From: Macrostomum hystrix
Lineage: Eukaryota; Platyhelminthes; Macrostomidae
DNA length: 64,000 bases
Assembly: GCA_950097015.1 (NCBI GenBank)
Contig: CATNEN010000037.1
Location: forward strand, 1,973,501-2,037,500
Direction: 5' to 3'
In this document: positions 1 to 11,188 of the stretch, piece after piece
Layout of the letters: each line of letters starts with the position of its first letter
Position numbering within the stretch: the stretch's first letter is position 1
Made by a program: the position numbers and the translations under genes
Notes under the pieces: generated by a model
Seen by the model: only the letters and a program-made list of their open reading frames with translations
Databases searched by the model: none
What the model was told of the DNA's origin: nothing

Positions 1-235
1 TGCACAGCCTGCATTTGTTCTAAAAAACGCTTTTTAAGAAGGCGCTAAGCTGAGCCATTATACCTACATGCAGGCGGGCGTGGCAGTTGAGAACTGTGAG
101 CAGTGAGTAGGAACGGTCAGAAATAGGCCTTAGCTGCGAGTATTAAGCTGAAAATTATTAACCCATGCAATGAATTTGATCTCGAATATAAAATGGAACT
201 ATCAAATAGAGCAATAGCTGCTGTGTCTATACCAA

Positions 236-1961
236 CCCCAAACATGTGACATACTGCATGTGGCACATCCCAAACATGTGACATACTGCATGTGGCACAT
301 CCCAAACATGTGACATACTGCATGTGGCACATCCCAAACATGTGACATACTGCATGTGGCACATCCCATACAAGTGACATACTGCATGTGGCACATCCCA
401 TACAAGTGACATACTCCATGTGGAACATCCCATACAAGTGACATACTGCATGTGGCACATCCCATACAAGTGACATACTGCATGTGGCACATCCCATACA
501 AGTGACATACTGCATGTGGCACATCCCATACAAGTGACATACTGCATGTGGCACATCCCATACAAGTGACATACTGCATGTGGCACATCCCAAACATGTG
601 ACATACTGCATGTGGCACATCCCAAACATGTGACATACTGCATGTGGCACATCCCATACAAGTGACATACTGCATGTGGCACATCCCATACAAGTGACAT
701 ACTGCATGTGGCACATCCCATACAAGTGACATACTGCATGTGGCACATCCCATACAAGTGACATACTGCATGTGGCACATCCCATACAAGTGACATACTG
801 CATGTGGCACATCCCATACAAGTGACATACTGCATGTGGCACATCCCATACAAGTGACATACTGCATGTGGCACATCCCATACAAGTGACATACTCCATG
901 TGGAACATCCCATACAAGTGACATACTGCATGTGGCACATCCCATACAAGTGACATACTGCATGTGGCACATCCCATACAAGTGACATACTGCATGTGGC
1001 ACATCCCATACAAGTGACATACTGCATGTGGCACATCCCATACAAGTGACATACTGCATGTGGCACATCCCATACAAGTGACATACTGCATGTGGCACAT
1101 CCCAAACATGTGACATACTGCATGTGGCACATCCCAAACATGTGACATACTGCATGTGGCACATCCCAAACATGTGACATACTGCATGTGGCACATCCCA
1201 TACATGCGAAATAGAGCATGTGGCACATCCCATACAAGTGACATACTGCATGTGGCACATCCCATGCAAGTGACATACTGCATGTGGCACATCCCATACA
1301 AGTGACATACTGCATGTGGCACATCCCATACAAGTGACATACTGCATGTGGCACATCCCATACAAGTGACATACTGCATGTGGCACATCCCAAACATGTG
1401 ACATACTGCATGTGGCACATCCCAAACATGTGACATACTGCATGTGGCACATCCCAAACATGTGACATACTGCATGTGGCACATCCCATACATGCGAAAT
1501 AGAGCATGTGGCACATCCCATACAAGTGACATACTGCATGTGGCACATCCCATGCAAGTGACATACTGCATGTGGCACATCCCATACAAGTGACATACTG
1601 CATGTGGCACATCCCATACAAGTGACATACTGCATGTGGCACATCCCATACAAGTGACATACTGCATGTGGCACATCCCAAACATGTGACATACTGCATG
1701 TGGCACATCCCATACAAGTGACATACTCCATGTGGCACATCCCATACAAGTGACATACTGCATGTGGCACATCCCATACAAGTGACATACTGCATGTGGC
1801 ACATCCCATACAAGTGACATACTGCATGTGGCACATCCCATACAAGTGACATACTGCATGTGGCACATCCCATACAAGTGACATACTGCATGTGGCACAT
1901 CCCATACAAGTGACATACTGCATGTGGCACATCCCATACAAGGCACATGCACATCCCATCG
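236..1961. repeat. 32-bp satellite/minisatellite array
   Basis: About 53 head-to-tail copies of a 32-bp unit that includes catactgcatgtggcacat. Two main variants alternate in blocks (cataca-agtga and caaaca-tgtga). Rarer variants recur at multiples of the unit: catgcgaaat at 1203 and 1491 (288 bp, 9 units) and atactccatgtggaac at 411 and 891 (480 bp, 15 units), so blocks have been duplicated as higher-order repeats. The minus strand is open in all three frames only because the unit lacks stops and 32 is not a multiple of 3; no protein is implied. Confidence 0.97.
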
Positions 1962-3222
1962 ATAGAAAACAGAAACTTTGCCTTTTACTGGCTAGTACCT
2001 CAGGCATTCGAATTTCTGGATAAACTGAAAACTTAAATTGATATTTAACTAGATAGGAAAAGCAGTCTTGCCATTACTCTAGCAGTAGGCGAAGCATTTT
2101 TTTCAAATAATAGAGCTCTACGCCTAGGGCTGTTGGTCTACTGCAAATTCGCGCAATAATTTCCTACTGTTTTGTGTCATCTGCGCAACCATCGATGGAC
2201 CAGACGAGAAAAATCAAAGAGAGACAGCGTTAAGCAAAATACGAAATAAAAAATTTGCAATCAGTGAAGACAAAAAACAGGCTTTGTTCTAGTAGGCGTC
2301 AGGCTAAAAATAGCTCCTAATAGTTAATGTATAGTTTATAAAGCGGTGCACGTGCACTGAATTGTGATTTCAGACGACCAGTTCAATCTAGTTCTAGATC
2401 CGGAGCCCTTAGATTATAGTATATTGGCTGAAGAGATGTTGCGTGGCATCAATCATTTGTTGCAGTCACTCTTAGCTCTAGTCTGAAAGACTGAAGATCT
2501 TCTAAGATATCCATCCCGTAATAACTCTTCCTCTCCGCTAGTTTTCTGCACGCTCTGGTGTACACAAGCGAGATGGCCCCTCACCAAGAAGCTAGAAGCG
2601 CAGAACTGAGCTGGCTCGGACAGCGGGCTATTTTTGCTTATAGACTGCACTAAGAGGCAAACTAGGCAGATATGTCCATGCATCGCTTAAAAATCCTATT
2701 TCAATTATAATAGTACATTAATTTCCCTTGGCCCAAAATCTGTCATGCGTAGATTAATGACGAGATTTGATTGTCAAAGATAAGAGCACTTTATAATATC
2801 ATTGCAGAATAGGGAAGCAATAACGGACACAGAAAGATAAATCAAATGCTTGTCTTACTCACATAGTTCTACTTAGAAAGAGTAGGGTGTTTAAAATATC
2901 CTAACAAAAGTAGGACCATGTTATTGTTAGGGGATAACTGTTAATATTATTAACATTATGCCCAAGTTAATCCTCTTTCAGAGAAAATGCAAACATCCTA
3001 GAGGGTAGAATTCCTGAGGAAATCTCTGATCTAGAGAACTTAATATCTATAGCTGAATAGGCGAATCACAAAGAGCCAAGGAGTTAGGCATAGGGTGATC
3101 AGATTACCCACGAAGAAAATATACTCGACGATAAATAAAGGAAAGCGTAGGGCCTAGCTACCTTCAAAGCCGAAGAAGTCAAAGCATCTGGAAGAATAGG
3201 AACATTGACGACACAGCCATAG
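1962..3222. other. AT-rich intergenic DNA, no recognised gene
   Basis: Unique sequence between the satellite and the small membrane-protein gene. Short open frames exist (for example on the minus strand near 2453-2683), but none has recognisable domains or a convincing composition. I see no RNA gene or repeat. Confidence 0.5.
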
Positions 3223-3543
3223 ATGGGAGTATTTCTACCAGGAGCCACGGTGCAACGCTTCAACAGCTGCGACAGGCAGGTCTACTGGTTGTGCCAGTCA
3301 CTGCTAATCCTGAGCTGCTTGGCTATGATATCTACTGTTGCTGTAATAACAGCTCTGGCGCTGACAATCCGGTCTCCATTCACTGGACCAGAGGCGCGCC
3401 AGTTTGTCTACAAATTCCAACTAATAGGCTGCTTAGCTGTTGGTGCTAGCAGCTTTGGCCTATTGGTTGGTGCAGCCTGCATTTGGCACATTGTGACTAG
3501 AAATCGAGTTCGACTTGACATTGCTGTTATTGACTTGGATTGA
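3223..3543 (+). CDS. small two-helix membrane protein, unrecognised
   Basis: This is a 106-residue open frame with GC-richer codons than its AT-rich flanks. An in-frame TAG lies immediately before the ATG, so translation starts here unless the catag at 3218-3222 is a splice acceptor. There are two strongly hydrophobic segments, at roughly residues 24-49 and 66-90, each ending in a basic residue (LTIRS, IVTRNR). The short tail is acidic (DIAVIDLD). The layout suggests a small protein with two membrane passes. I do not recognise the family, and upstream exons may be missing. An AATAAA at 3690-3695 lies about 150 nt after the stop. The coding call rests on composition and the paired hydrophobic helices only. 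Confidence 0.5.
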   Translation: MGVFLPGATVQRFNSCDRQVYWLCQSLLILSCLAMISTVAVITALALTIRSPFTGPEARQFVYKFQLIGCLAVGASSFGLLVGAACIWHIVTRNRVRLDIAVIDLD

Positions 3544-3689
3544 TATGACGATTGAAATATTTTGCCTAAGGTACAATAATATATTATAACAATCTATCTC
3601 ACCAAAATATTCTAGTGAGATAGTAGGCAATCATCATTTTAAACTCTGTTATGTAGGAGTTATTACCTTTATAAAAAAGACTGACTGAT

Positions 3690-3695
3690 AATAAA
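3690..3695 (+). promoter_or_regulatory. candidate polyadenylation signal
   Basis: AATAAA about 147 nt after the stop of the small membrane-protein frame. The region is AT-rich, so a chance match is possible. Confidence 0.35.
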
Positions 3696-5348
3696 TATAT
3701 TGGCCCAATGGAGATACATTGGATAATTATCAAATACCACATTGTAGCAGCCTAGTTAAGGTATAATTTTATACCTTAACGTTTTAGTAGCCTAAAGAAA
3801 TCAAATTTGAGCTCAAGCCTATTTCCAAAGTATATACTATATACTTTATATTTTGTTAAAATGATTCCCTCAAAACTAATGCAAGTCCACAACAGCATAA
3901 AAAGGAAGCTGGTTTTACAAAAACATTCTACCTGCCAGTGAGCCTAAGAATGAAGGCAAAAACTGAAGACAATCTTCTAAATAGTAAAATAGTTGTGTTA
4001 GTCATTGTAAGAAGGTGCTTGTGCTCATTGCATAGAGAAAAGCAGAGATTGAGGTTGCAACCCTCTAATCTTGGATAAACGCCCAACAAAGACTGAAAAC
4101 TAAGAGACCAGTTCTTTAGAAGGAAAAAACTGCTCATGCCAAGTGATATGCTACCAAGAGAGAGGAAGATAGTGTTAAGCACTATAACAATCTGTAATAA
4201 AAAATTAATTAGGCTAGTAGCAAGTATGACTCTAGATTTAGAATAAGATAAGAGCAAAGTTTAGGTAGACTAGGTTGGTTGCAAAAACTCAAGAAGCAAA
4301 AACCACTCTTGTTTTCAATATATTAGGATTGTTGGGATTTTGCTTGAATGGGACTTATATAATATAAGAGTATTCCTATGTGAACAGTCCTGTGGACTTA
4401 AGGGTGATTTCTGACAGGCAGTTTTAATAGAGTGGCATCATGTGGATAAAAGGCTCTTAAAACCATTTAGGAAAGAAATAACATCTACTGAGCAACAGTG
4501 TCTTTAACACGGAAGAATTTCTACAGAGCCTGTCTTTGATCTTGTGTTTTTAGGTGTCATTTATTTTCAATTTTCAGGTCAAGTGTTAAAGAAGCCTATA
4601 TTACAATCAAGTACATTTCAACTAAGGCAGCAGCCATTTATTTAGGGAACCTCAAACTTTACTACTTAGCCTTTCAATTAGCCATTAATTGATTGCTACC
4701 AGAACAGAGGGAAGACAACAATTTATAATAGTTCATTAGGGTAATGTATCATCAACTGAACAGTGTATCTTCAAAAACGAATAAGAATTTCGACTCCTTC
4801 CTTGGTCTCATGTAAGACAGAAACAAGCTATTGTGTTTCACAGAACAACTAATTTAAAAGTCAGAGAAATTATCTATAAGCTGAGGCATGACATGCAATG
4901 AAGCATTAAGAGGAAAGAAAGATATGTACATTTCAGTAGAATTTTTTATCGCAAAAGCAAACTTTTTAGCTACATTTTATGAGCATGTACTTTAGACTAA
5001 GATTGTATGTGGTTGCTTTCCAATTAAATGACCAGAGCATGAAAAATGCTATCAAATGACATAATTCATGATAGTTCACTCCTTAAAATAAGATTAAACC
5101 ACTCAATCAAATTGTAAAACCAAACATCTAATTCTCTGTTCAGTTTGAAGATATATGAAAATCATTGTTTGGTTTTTAGATGAAAAACATGAATTACTTT
5201 TTTCCTATTAGACAAAATAGCAAAAGCATATACTTTTTAGAAAGTTATAAATGTTTTCTATAACTTGGCTTTTGATTTATAATCATATCTTAAATAGAAA
5301 ATCTGTAGCTTAGGTTGGAAGTTAAAAAATGAATATTCTTGTTTGGTT
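3696..5348. other. AT-rich intergenic DNA, no recognised gene
   Basis: No domain-bearing frame is seen. The 109-residue minus-strand frame at 3928-4257 is hydrophobic but low in complexity, matches no family I know, and is probably chance. Confidence 0.45.
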
Positions 5349-5356
5349 GATGATAT

Positions 5357-6135
5357 GGTACCTGGACACTTCGTCATCTTACAACTTCGTCATCCAGATG
5401 ACGATCTGTCCAATATCTTAGAGGGTGGATGATGAAGAGACTTAGACTTGTGGACACTTCGTCATCTATAAAACAAAAGTTTTCAAAGTTAGAACAGAAC
5501 CACCCCTCCCCACCCCTCCTCACATCGTGTTGGCACCTATCTTTCAACACTTATAATGAAATCAGTTTTGACATCTCTTTTTGATAATTTAGAGTGTGAA
5601 GTGTGTTCACACCTCTGCCCCACCACCCCACGTCCCCACCCTCACTTTATTGATGACGAACTTGATTGCTTGTTATTAGAAGATGACGAACTGACCAAAC
5701 TTTAAAGCATGCCAACTTCGTCATCCAGATGACGATCTGTCCAATATCTTAGAGGGTGGATGATGAAGAGACTTAGACTTGTGGACACTTCGTCATCTAT
5801 AAAACAAAAGTTTTCAAAGTTAGAACAGAACCACCCCTCCCCACCCCTCCTCACATCGTGTTGGCACCTATCTTTCAACACTTATAATGAAATCAGTTTT
5901 GACATCTCTTTTTGATAATTTAGAGTGTGAAGTGTGTTCACACCTCTGCCCCACCACCCCACGTCCCCACCCTCACTTTATTGATGACGAACTTGATTGC
6001 TTGTTATTAGAAGATGACGAACTGACCAAACTTTAAAGCATGCCAATTGGCTGGATGACGAAGTGTCCTACCTTCTAAGTGGATGACGAAGTTGTAAGAT
6101 GACGAAGTTGTAAGATGACGAAGTGTCTAGGATCC
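5357..6135. mobile_element. non-autonomous TIR element with 331-bp internal duplication
   Basis: A 779-bp element. The ends are inverted: left GGTACCTGGACACTTCG, and the right end read in reverse GGATCCTAGACACTTCG. The inner TIR (5364-5395) matches the reverse complement of the right end exactly; the right end (6080-6127) carries one extra 16-bp step. The termini are built from iterations of GATGACGAAGT. Flanks gatgatat (5349-5356) and gatgatac (6136-6143) look like an 8-bp target duplication with one mismatch. Inside, a unit of about 331 bp is directly duplicated (starting at 5382 and 5713), nearly identical and so recent. No coding capacity. The 8-bp duplication would suit hAT-like or Merlin-like mobilisation; the superfamily is not determined. 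Confidence 0.75.
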
Positions 6136-6288
6136 GATGATACATTACCCTAGTTTGTAAACAGTACCTTCATTCATAGTTTTTATTTTTCATACTAAGA
6201 TTGACACATTAGCTAAGTACAATTATTAATACAATGTGGTTAGAATCATCAACCATTCAGATTTAAAATTAGGCATGTAGCACTTTAT

Positions 6289-6775
6289 GGTCCCAGGTCA
6301 TTTTGGTGACAAGACATTTCGGTGACAGTCAGTTCGGTGACAACTATTTTTGGACCTAAATATGCTGAGAAAACAGCCTTCCACAATCTAGCAGCTGCTT
6401 AAAGCCTGCACTGGCCTTGTCAATCCAAAACTTGAAAAAAGATTATTATACACATTTAATTAGGAATGAATAGGCCCCCTAACTATTGAAACTATTGACT
6501 ACTCATTAAATAATTTAATAATTTAACTCATTAGTGAGTGTCATTAGTGATTAGTGACTGTCACTCTCAGAGTGATGCAGCTTCTTATAATACTTATAGC
6601 ATTATTTAATTAATACTTTATAAGTGTGCATAGTTAAAATGGAAGGCAGTTTTTTAGCATATTTAGGTGCAAAAATAGTTGATACCAATCTGACTAATTG
6701 TGTCACTGAAATGACTTGAGTTGTCACCGAAATGACTGTCACCAAAATGTCTTGTCACTGAAATGACCTGGGACC
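6289..6775. mobile_element. MITE-like element with 55-bp TIRs
   Basis: A 487-bp element. The left end 6290-6344 and the reverse complement of 6720-6774 agree at 51 of 55 positions and begin GTCCCAGGTCATTT. The ends iterate the motif TTTCGGTGACA. Flanks cactttat (6281-6288) and cattttat (6776-6783) form an 8-bp target duplication with one mismatch. There is no coding potential inside. It shares its style (GG-N-CC start, iterated sub-terminal motif, 8-bp duplication) with the element just upstream, but its motif differs. Confidence 0.75.
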
Positions 6776-6842
6776 CATTTTATCAAAGCCATGTACTGAC
6801 AAAAGTATTATAATGATATACTATGTATGCTACAATGGGCTA

Positions 6843-7406
6843 TGGTGGAGTTCCGTTTGTTATATTATTTTGCAATTTGAAATGACTGCGGACAGGTTAA
6901 ACAAGTTTTACGACCAATGCAGCAACATTTAAACAAACATTTAAACGAGGACACTCAGCCATCGATGTAGCGGTCTCCCTGACGACGCTGCAGGCGCATA
7001 GGTGGTGCATTAGCACAGTGGCAGTGCCGCTCATTGGCCAGCAGCCGGTACTTGGCTAGCCAGCGCATGGTTGACAGTGTGTCCACAGTCATGGCGTGCA
7101 TGTCCCGCAGTGTCCAGTCGATGTTGCATAGTTCCACAGCAGCCATAATCTCTCCTGGGAGAATAATCGTCGATGGTGCAGCAGGTCGACCCACCATCTC
7201 CAGTAGCAGCTTGGGTTGATTTGTACTTTTGATTTGTGCTGAGGCAACTTGAGCAACTTGAGCCGATAAGGTCTTGACTTGAGCCAACAGTCAATTTTAG
7301 ACCATAGACATACATATGCCACGTCATGCCAAATCGTCCATTGCATTACCGGGCTTTTAGCACCATTTTGAAATTGAAAAATAATATAACAAACGGAACT
7401 CCACCA
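6843..7406. mobile_element. TIR element carrying a Merlin-like transposase remnant
   Basis: A 564-bp element with inverted ends of about 42 bp. 6843-6884 reads TGGTGGAGTTCCGTTTG onward, and 7365-7406 is its near-perfect reverse complement. It encloses a minus-strand frame resembling the N-terminus of ISXO2/Merlin-type transposases (separate entry). The catalytic core is absent, so this is an internally deleted, non-autonomous copy. A clear target duplication was not found. Confidence 0.7.
6955..7287 (-). pseudogene. N-terminal fragment of a Merlin (IS1016/ISXO2-like) transposase
   Basis: The minus-strand frame encodes 110 residues. Its C-terminal half contains a region WLAKYRLLANERHCH, then a Cys/His cluster, then RRQGDRYIDG and a stop. 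This resembles the N-terminal zinc-bead region of animal Merlin and bacterial ISXO2/IS1016 transposases, where a leucine-rich tryptophan helix precedes C-x2-C...DG-x-WRC. The frame ends exactly where the WRC pair and the DDE catalytic domain should follow, matching a deletion derivative. It lies inside a TIR-bounded element. The assignment comes from motif memory only; a profile search would decide it. Confidence 0.5.
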
Positions 7407-9230
7407 TGTAGTGAACGGAATCACTACAATGATATGCTACACATATTGCTAAATTCAAATCTCTAAAACAGATTGAATCTGGGTGCTAGCCCTATTGTCA
7501 TATACCATATTGCCATAGGCTATTGGATGAAGAACTAACCAATTCAAATGGGTGTGCTGATTGACAGATAATAAAGTGACCAATGTCCAACATTCAATCA
7601 ATGAGCAGATGACAAAGTGACTAATTTTTTAAGGGCCTACATTAGATTAGAATATGACAAAATATATGGCAAAATGTCATTTGATAAAAAAATTGTACAA
7701 AAATTTGACTACAATCCTTGAATTTAACATTAAGTCCCTTAATTCTTTGCATTGCAATGTGCCTAATTGAATACATCAATAAATATAAATATACTATGAT
7801 ATTAATGTTGTATACTTATAAATAGTTGACCTAGGCCTATGGCAATATTGTAATAGTATAACTAAAAATGTCTTCAATAACAACTTCTTTTACTTTTTAG
7901 TAAACAAAAAATGACTAGGCCTAACAACCAAAAAGCCTGGATATCATATTATATTACTGTGCTCAAACAATGAAGTAGTGTGCCACACAGAAGAGAATAC
8001 TGCTAAAGGTAATAAGGCAAGGCAAGCTAACAAAACAAGAATAAAATCATCATTCCCCTCATAAATTTCACTTGCCGACACATAAGTCAGTCACTTTCTG
8101 TTGGCAGACAGTAGAGTAGACAATAAGACTAGGCCCTATTATTACTATTAGGACTATGACTATTATATTATGACCAGGCCAAGCATGCATGCGCAACACA
8201 ACACCCAGGCCCAGCCGACCCGGCCGAACTGGCCGGGTGAAACGAGGGCCAAGCAAGGTAAGTCACAAAAACCAATCAACCAAGTGCAAAAAAATCAAAG
8301 GGGGGACCAAGGGACAAAAAAGGAAGACGTGAAGAAGAGGAAATAGGGGAGAGAAAAATAGAGCAAATGAGAGCAAACTAAGTCGTAAATAGAGCAATGA
8401 AACGAACAAAGTCGCAACTGAGAGCAAACTAAGTCGTAAATAGAGCAAAAACTAAGTCGCACAGCCGGCTAAGATTTGGGAGGTTGCACATGTATGAGGC
8501 CAAAAATTCCGAATCTCGAAATTGCCTAATTAGACATTAGACTGATTTAGACATGGGAAGCAAAATCGAACTAGAAATTCTTACAAGTCAAGGAGACCAC
8601 CAAAGTATTGTTAGTTTTCATGTTAGTGTACTTGTTGGCTTTGTAATTATAGGCCGTTAACAATAATTATAGGCCGAAAATGAAATGATCATTATTGACA
8701 TTATTGTCCGATTACCAAATTATAGAATTTCTTGGAATGTTTCTTAGAATATTTTAAGCGCGGCTTTTGCGCGGCGGCTTTTCAATGCTTCAAAGCAAAA
8801 ATTATTAACTGTCTCAATTCTCAATGTGACAAATTACCATTACTACAATTTGAAATGCTTGATGCATTAAGTAAAATTCCTAAGAGGTTGTAGCTGAACA
8901 AACTTTTGTGCAATTTAAAACGCTGTTAAAATACACAAGTCCACGACCGACAGGGCGTCGCCGGGTCACCGGCTATAATTTCATAGATAACTGCTTGCTG
9001 ATTTGCTTTTTGACCCAAAGTGACTAGTCATTGTATATTATTTTTATGATTATTAAAAATGCTTTAACTAACTATCAGAATATCGGAAACAAAATATGTA
9101 CCTAGGCCTAGCTAGCTAATACTATAGTTTATTTATGTCTTTATATATATATGTTTTTAGGTTTTTATTTTTCTATTTAACCAAGACCTATTTCTTTTTT
9201 CTATGGCTTTTGCTATATAAATAAGAATTC
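7407..9230. other. AT-rich intergenic DNA with minor repeats
   Basis: No recognised gene. 8330-8460 has a small purine-rich direct repeat (agagcaaactaagtcg, about three copies). The minus-strand frames in 8068-8448 are by-products of that low-complexity DNA. Confidence 0.45.
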
Positions 9231-9863
9231 CTGTCGTTTCGGCCATACACAGTTTCGGGCGATAGCCGCTTTGGCCAAAAGCCATTTTGGCCAAAGCAGT
9301 TTCAGCCAAAAGCCAAATCAGCAAAATAATGCTACATTATTAGGCCTATAGTTCTGTCTGTACATAAATGTACTGTTCGTAATTTTCAGTACATTTAGCA
9401 GTCCTTAAAATGAGTTGAAGCCTAAAGGACTGTACATCTTCAATTCCACAACAGTAAATGCCTTCTTGGACTCTGTAGCTAAACTCATCGGCAATAGGCC
9501 TACTTGTAATGGCAAGCAAAATGCACTCATTGGCAATAATGAACTATTCATATTGGTTCAGAATATTCACGTTTTTACCATTCTTTGTGTACCAAGTCCT
9601 CTTATTTTTTTACTTTTGTGCTGTACAAATACTTGCAGCATGTATTTAAAATTCTTTGAAATTGTAAAAGTCAACGACCAACGTCATGCTTTCTATTGTC
9701 ACTATCAAATAAAATTAACAACCATTAAATAAATTAGAAATTAGCCATCAGAATGTTGTGAGTTTAAATAAGTATGGGGCTGAACTGGTTTGTGGCCAAA
9801 ATGGCTTGAGGCTGAAACAGCTTTTGGCCGAATGGCCGAAACATCTATGGCCGAAATGACCAG
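9231..9863. mobile_element. TIR element with iterated TTTCGGCCA motif
   Basis: The left end (from 9231) has TTTCGGCCAT followed by several TTTGGCCAAA-type motifs. The right end (to about 9863) has the same motifs inverted, ending ATGGCCGAAA at 9847-9856. The termini pair as ctg-tcgtttcggccat versus ctggtcatttcggccat. It is built like the neighbouring elements at 5.3, 6.3 and 10.0 kb, but I could not resolve a target duplication. A 105-residue + frame inside (9415-9732) is AT-rich and matches nothing. Confidence 0.55.
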
Positions 9864-10024
9864 TCACTATATATAATGTAGCTAGCTAGCTTTAGGGGCC
9901 TAGCTTAATCAACAAAACATGATTTGGCTTCTTGAACGTTTAATCCTCTAGAGGTCAAGTTTTAGTAGATTCGTAAATCCTTGTTTAATTAAAAAACAAT
10001 CAATTTTGTTTCATCTCCAACCAC

Positions 10025-10608
10025 CTATAGTCCGGATGGTGTAATGTGGTACGCCGGAAGGAAAAAGGAGGATTCCCAAGTGGTACGCCAGTGGTACGCC
10101 AAAAGAAAGACGTGGGGGTCCCTCAGTGTATAACGTTGTGGCACTAAAAATAATAACATTTCGACTTTGAAAACGGTAAAAATATAGCAGACAAACTTGA
10201 ACAATTATTAAAAAATAAAAGATATAATCAGCGCTCAGAAATTTATTTACCAATAATACTAGGCTACATTATTTTATTAATTTATAAAATGATTAATCAA
10301 GTTATACAATGCAGGAAAAAATATATGCAATTTTTTACGTAAAATACATTGTCGTGTGATGTAGTCATATCTTGTATGTCGTAATTTATGCAAAATTACA
10401 AAAAGTTTTTACTCTGGCAACGATTTTTTGCCTGGTGGTGCCAATGGTACGCTAAAAGTGGTACGCCAATTCAACTTCAGCTTGGTGGTACGCCAAAGGT
10501 GTTACGCCAAATGCTTTTTCGAATCGGTGGTATGCCAATGGTGGTACGCCAATTTTTTGGAAAACTTATTTGAAATCTCCAGCGTTCCAGTCACCTTCCG
10601 GAGTATGG
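10025..10608. mobile_element. TIR element with iterated GTGGTACGCCAA motif and perfect 8-bp TSD
   Basis: The ends are inverted and imperfect: left CTATAGTCCGGATGGTG, right in reverse CCATACTCCGGAAGGTG. The flanking 8-mer CCAACCAC is identical on both sides (10017-10024 and 10609-10616), a perfect target duplication. Inside, GTGGTACGCCAA-like motifs occur about ten times, all in one orientation, clustered near both ends. No transposase is visible. Confidence 0.7.
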
Positions 10609-10616
10609 CCAACCAC

Positions 10617-11160
10617 TTGGAAGATGAGATAGAAATAATGATATAGAATGGTGACTGATCAGTCCATCACTGGATAACCACACTAAGTTGGACATGGGTA
10701 ATCAGGGGTTTTGTGTTGAGGTTAATTTAATGAAAGAGAATAAATATAGGATTGATCTTTAATAGACACATGGGAATCTGTTGAAGCTTAATCCTTTTAA
10801 TTATAGTAGACTCACACATTATACAAGTGAATGATAGACTATGCAACACTAGGAAATCACTCAATGGTTTTGTGTGGCAGGTAGGGTATTTTTTATGGAA
10901 GAATAATAAATATGATTAAACTTTAATAAAGGCATTGCATTGATAAGGACCTATTAAAAATTAATCCTAATAATTATAGTGTAGGCCTAAGGGCTTTTGT
11001 GAGTACCACAAAAATAATACATATGACTCAGACACCATTATAACTAGGATAATGTAAAAGAGACAAATAATCATCCAATCACCGAAGAAAAGAGAGATGT
11101 AAAGGTTTGCTTAGACCAAATGATTTTATTAAAATTTTAAAACCAATAAATTTATTAATT
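10617..11160. other. AT-rich upstream region of the zinc-finger gene
   Basis: No coding signal. A possible 3' splice acceptor or spliced-leader acceptor (attaattttag) ends at 11164, 24 nt before the zinc-finger ATG. Confidence 0.4.
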
Positions 11161-11188
11161 TTAGCTAATCTATCGCAACTGAGCTGCC

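Noticed and set aside
117..2007. Three overlapping ~600-residue Cys/His-rich reading frames on the minus strand
   Set aside because: They are the three frames of one 32-bp satellite whose unit lacks stop codons; same peptide period in every frame and no independent support.
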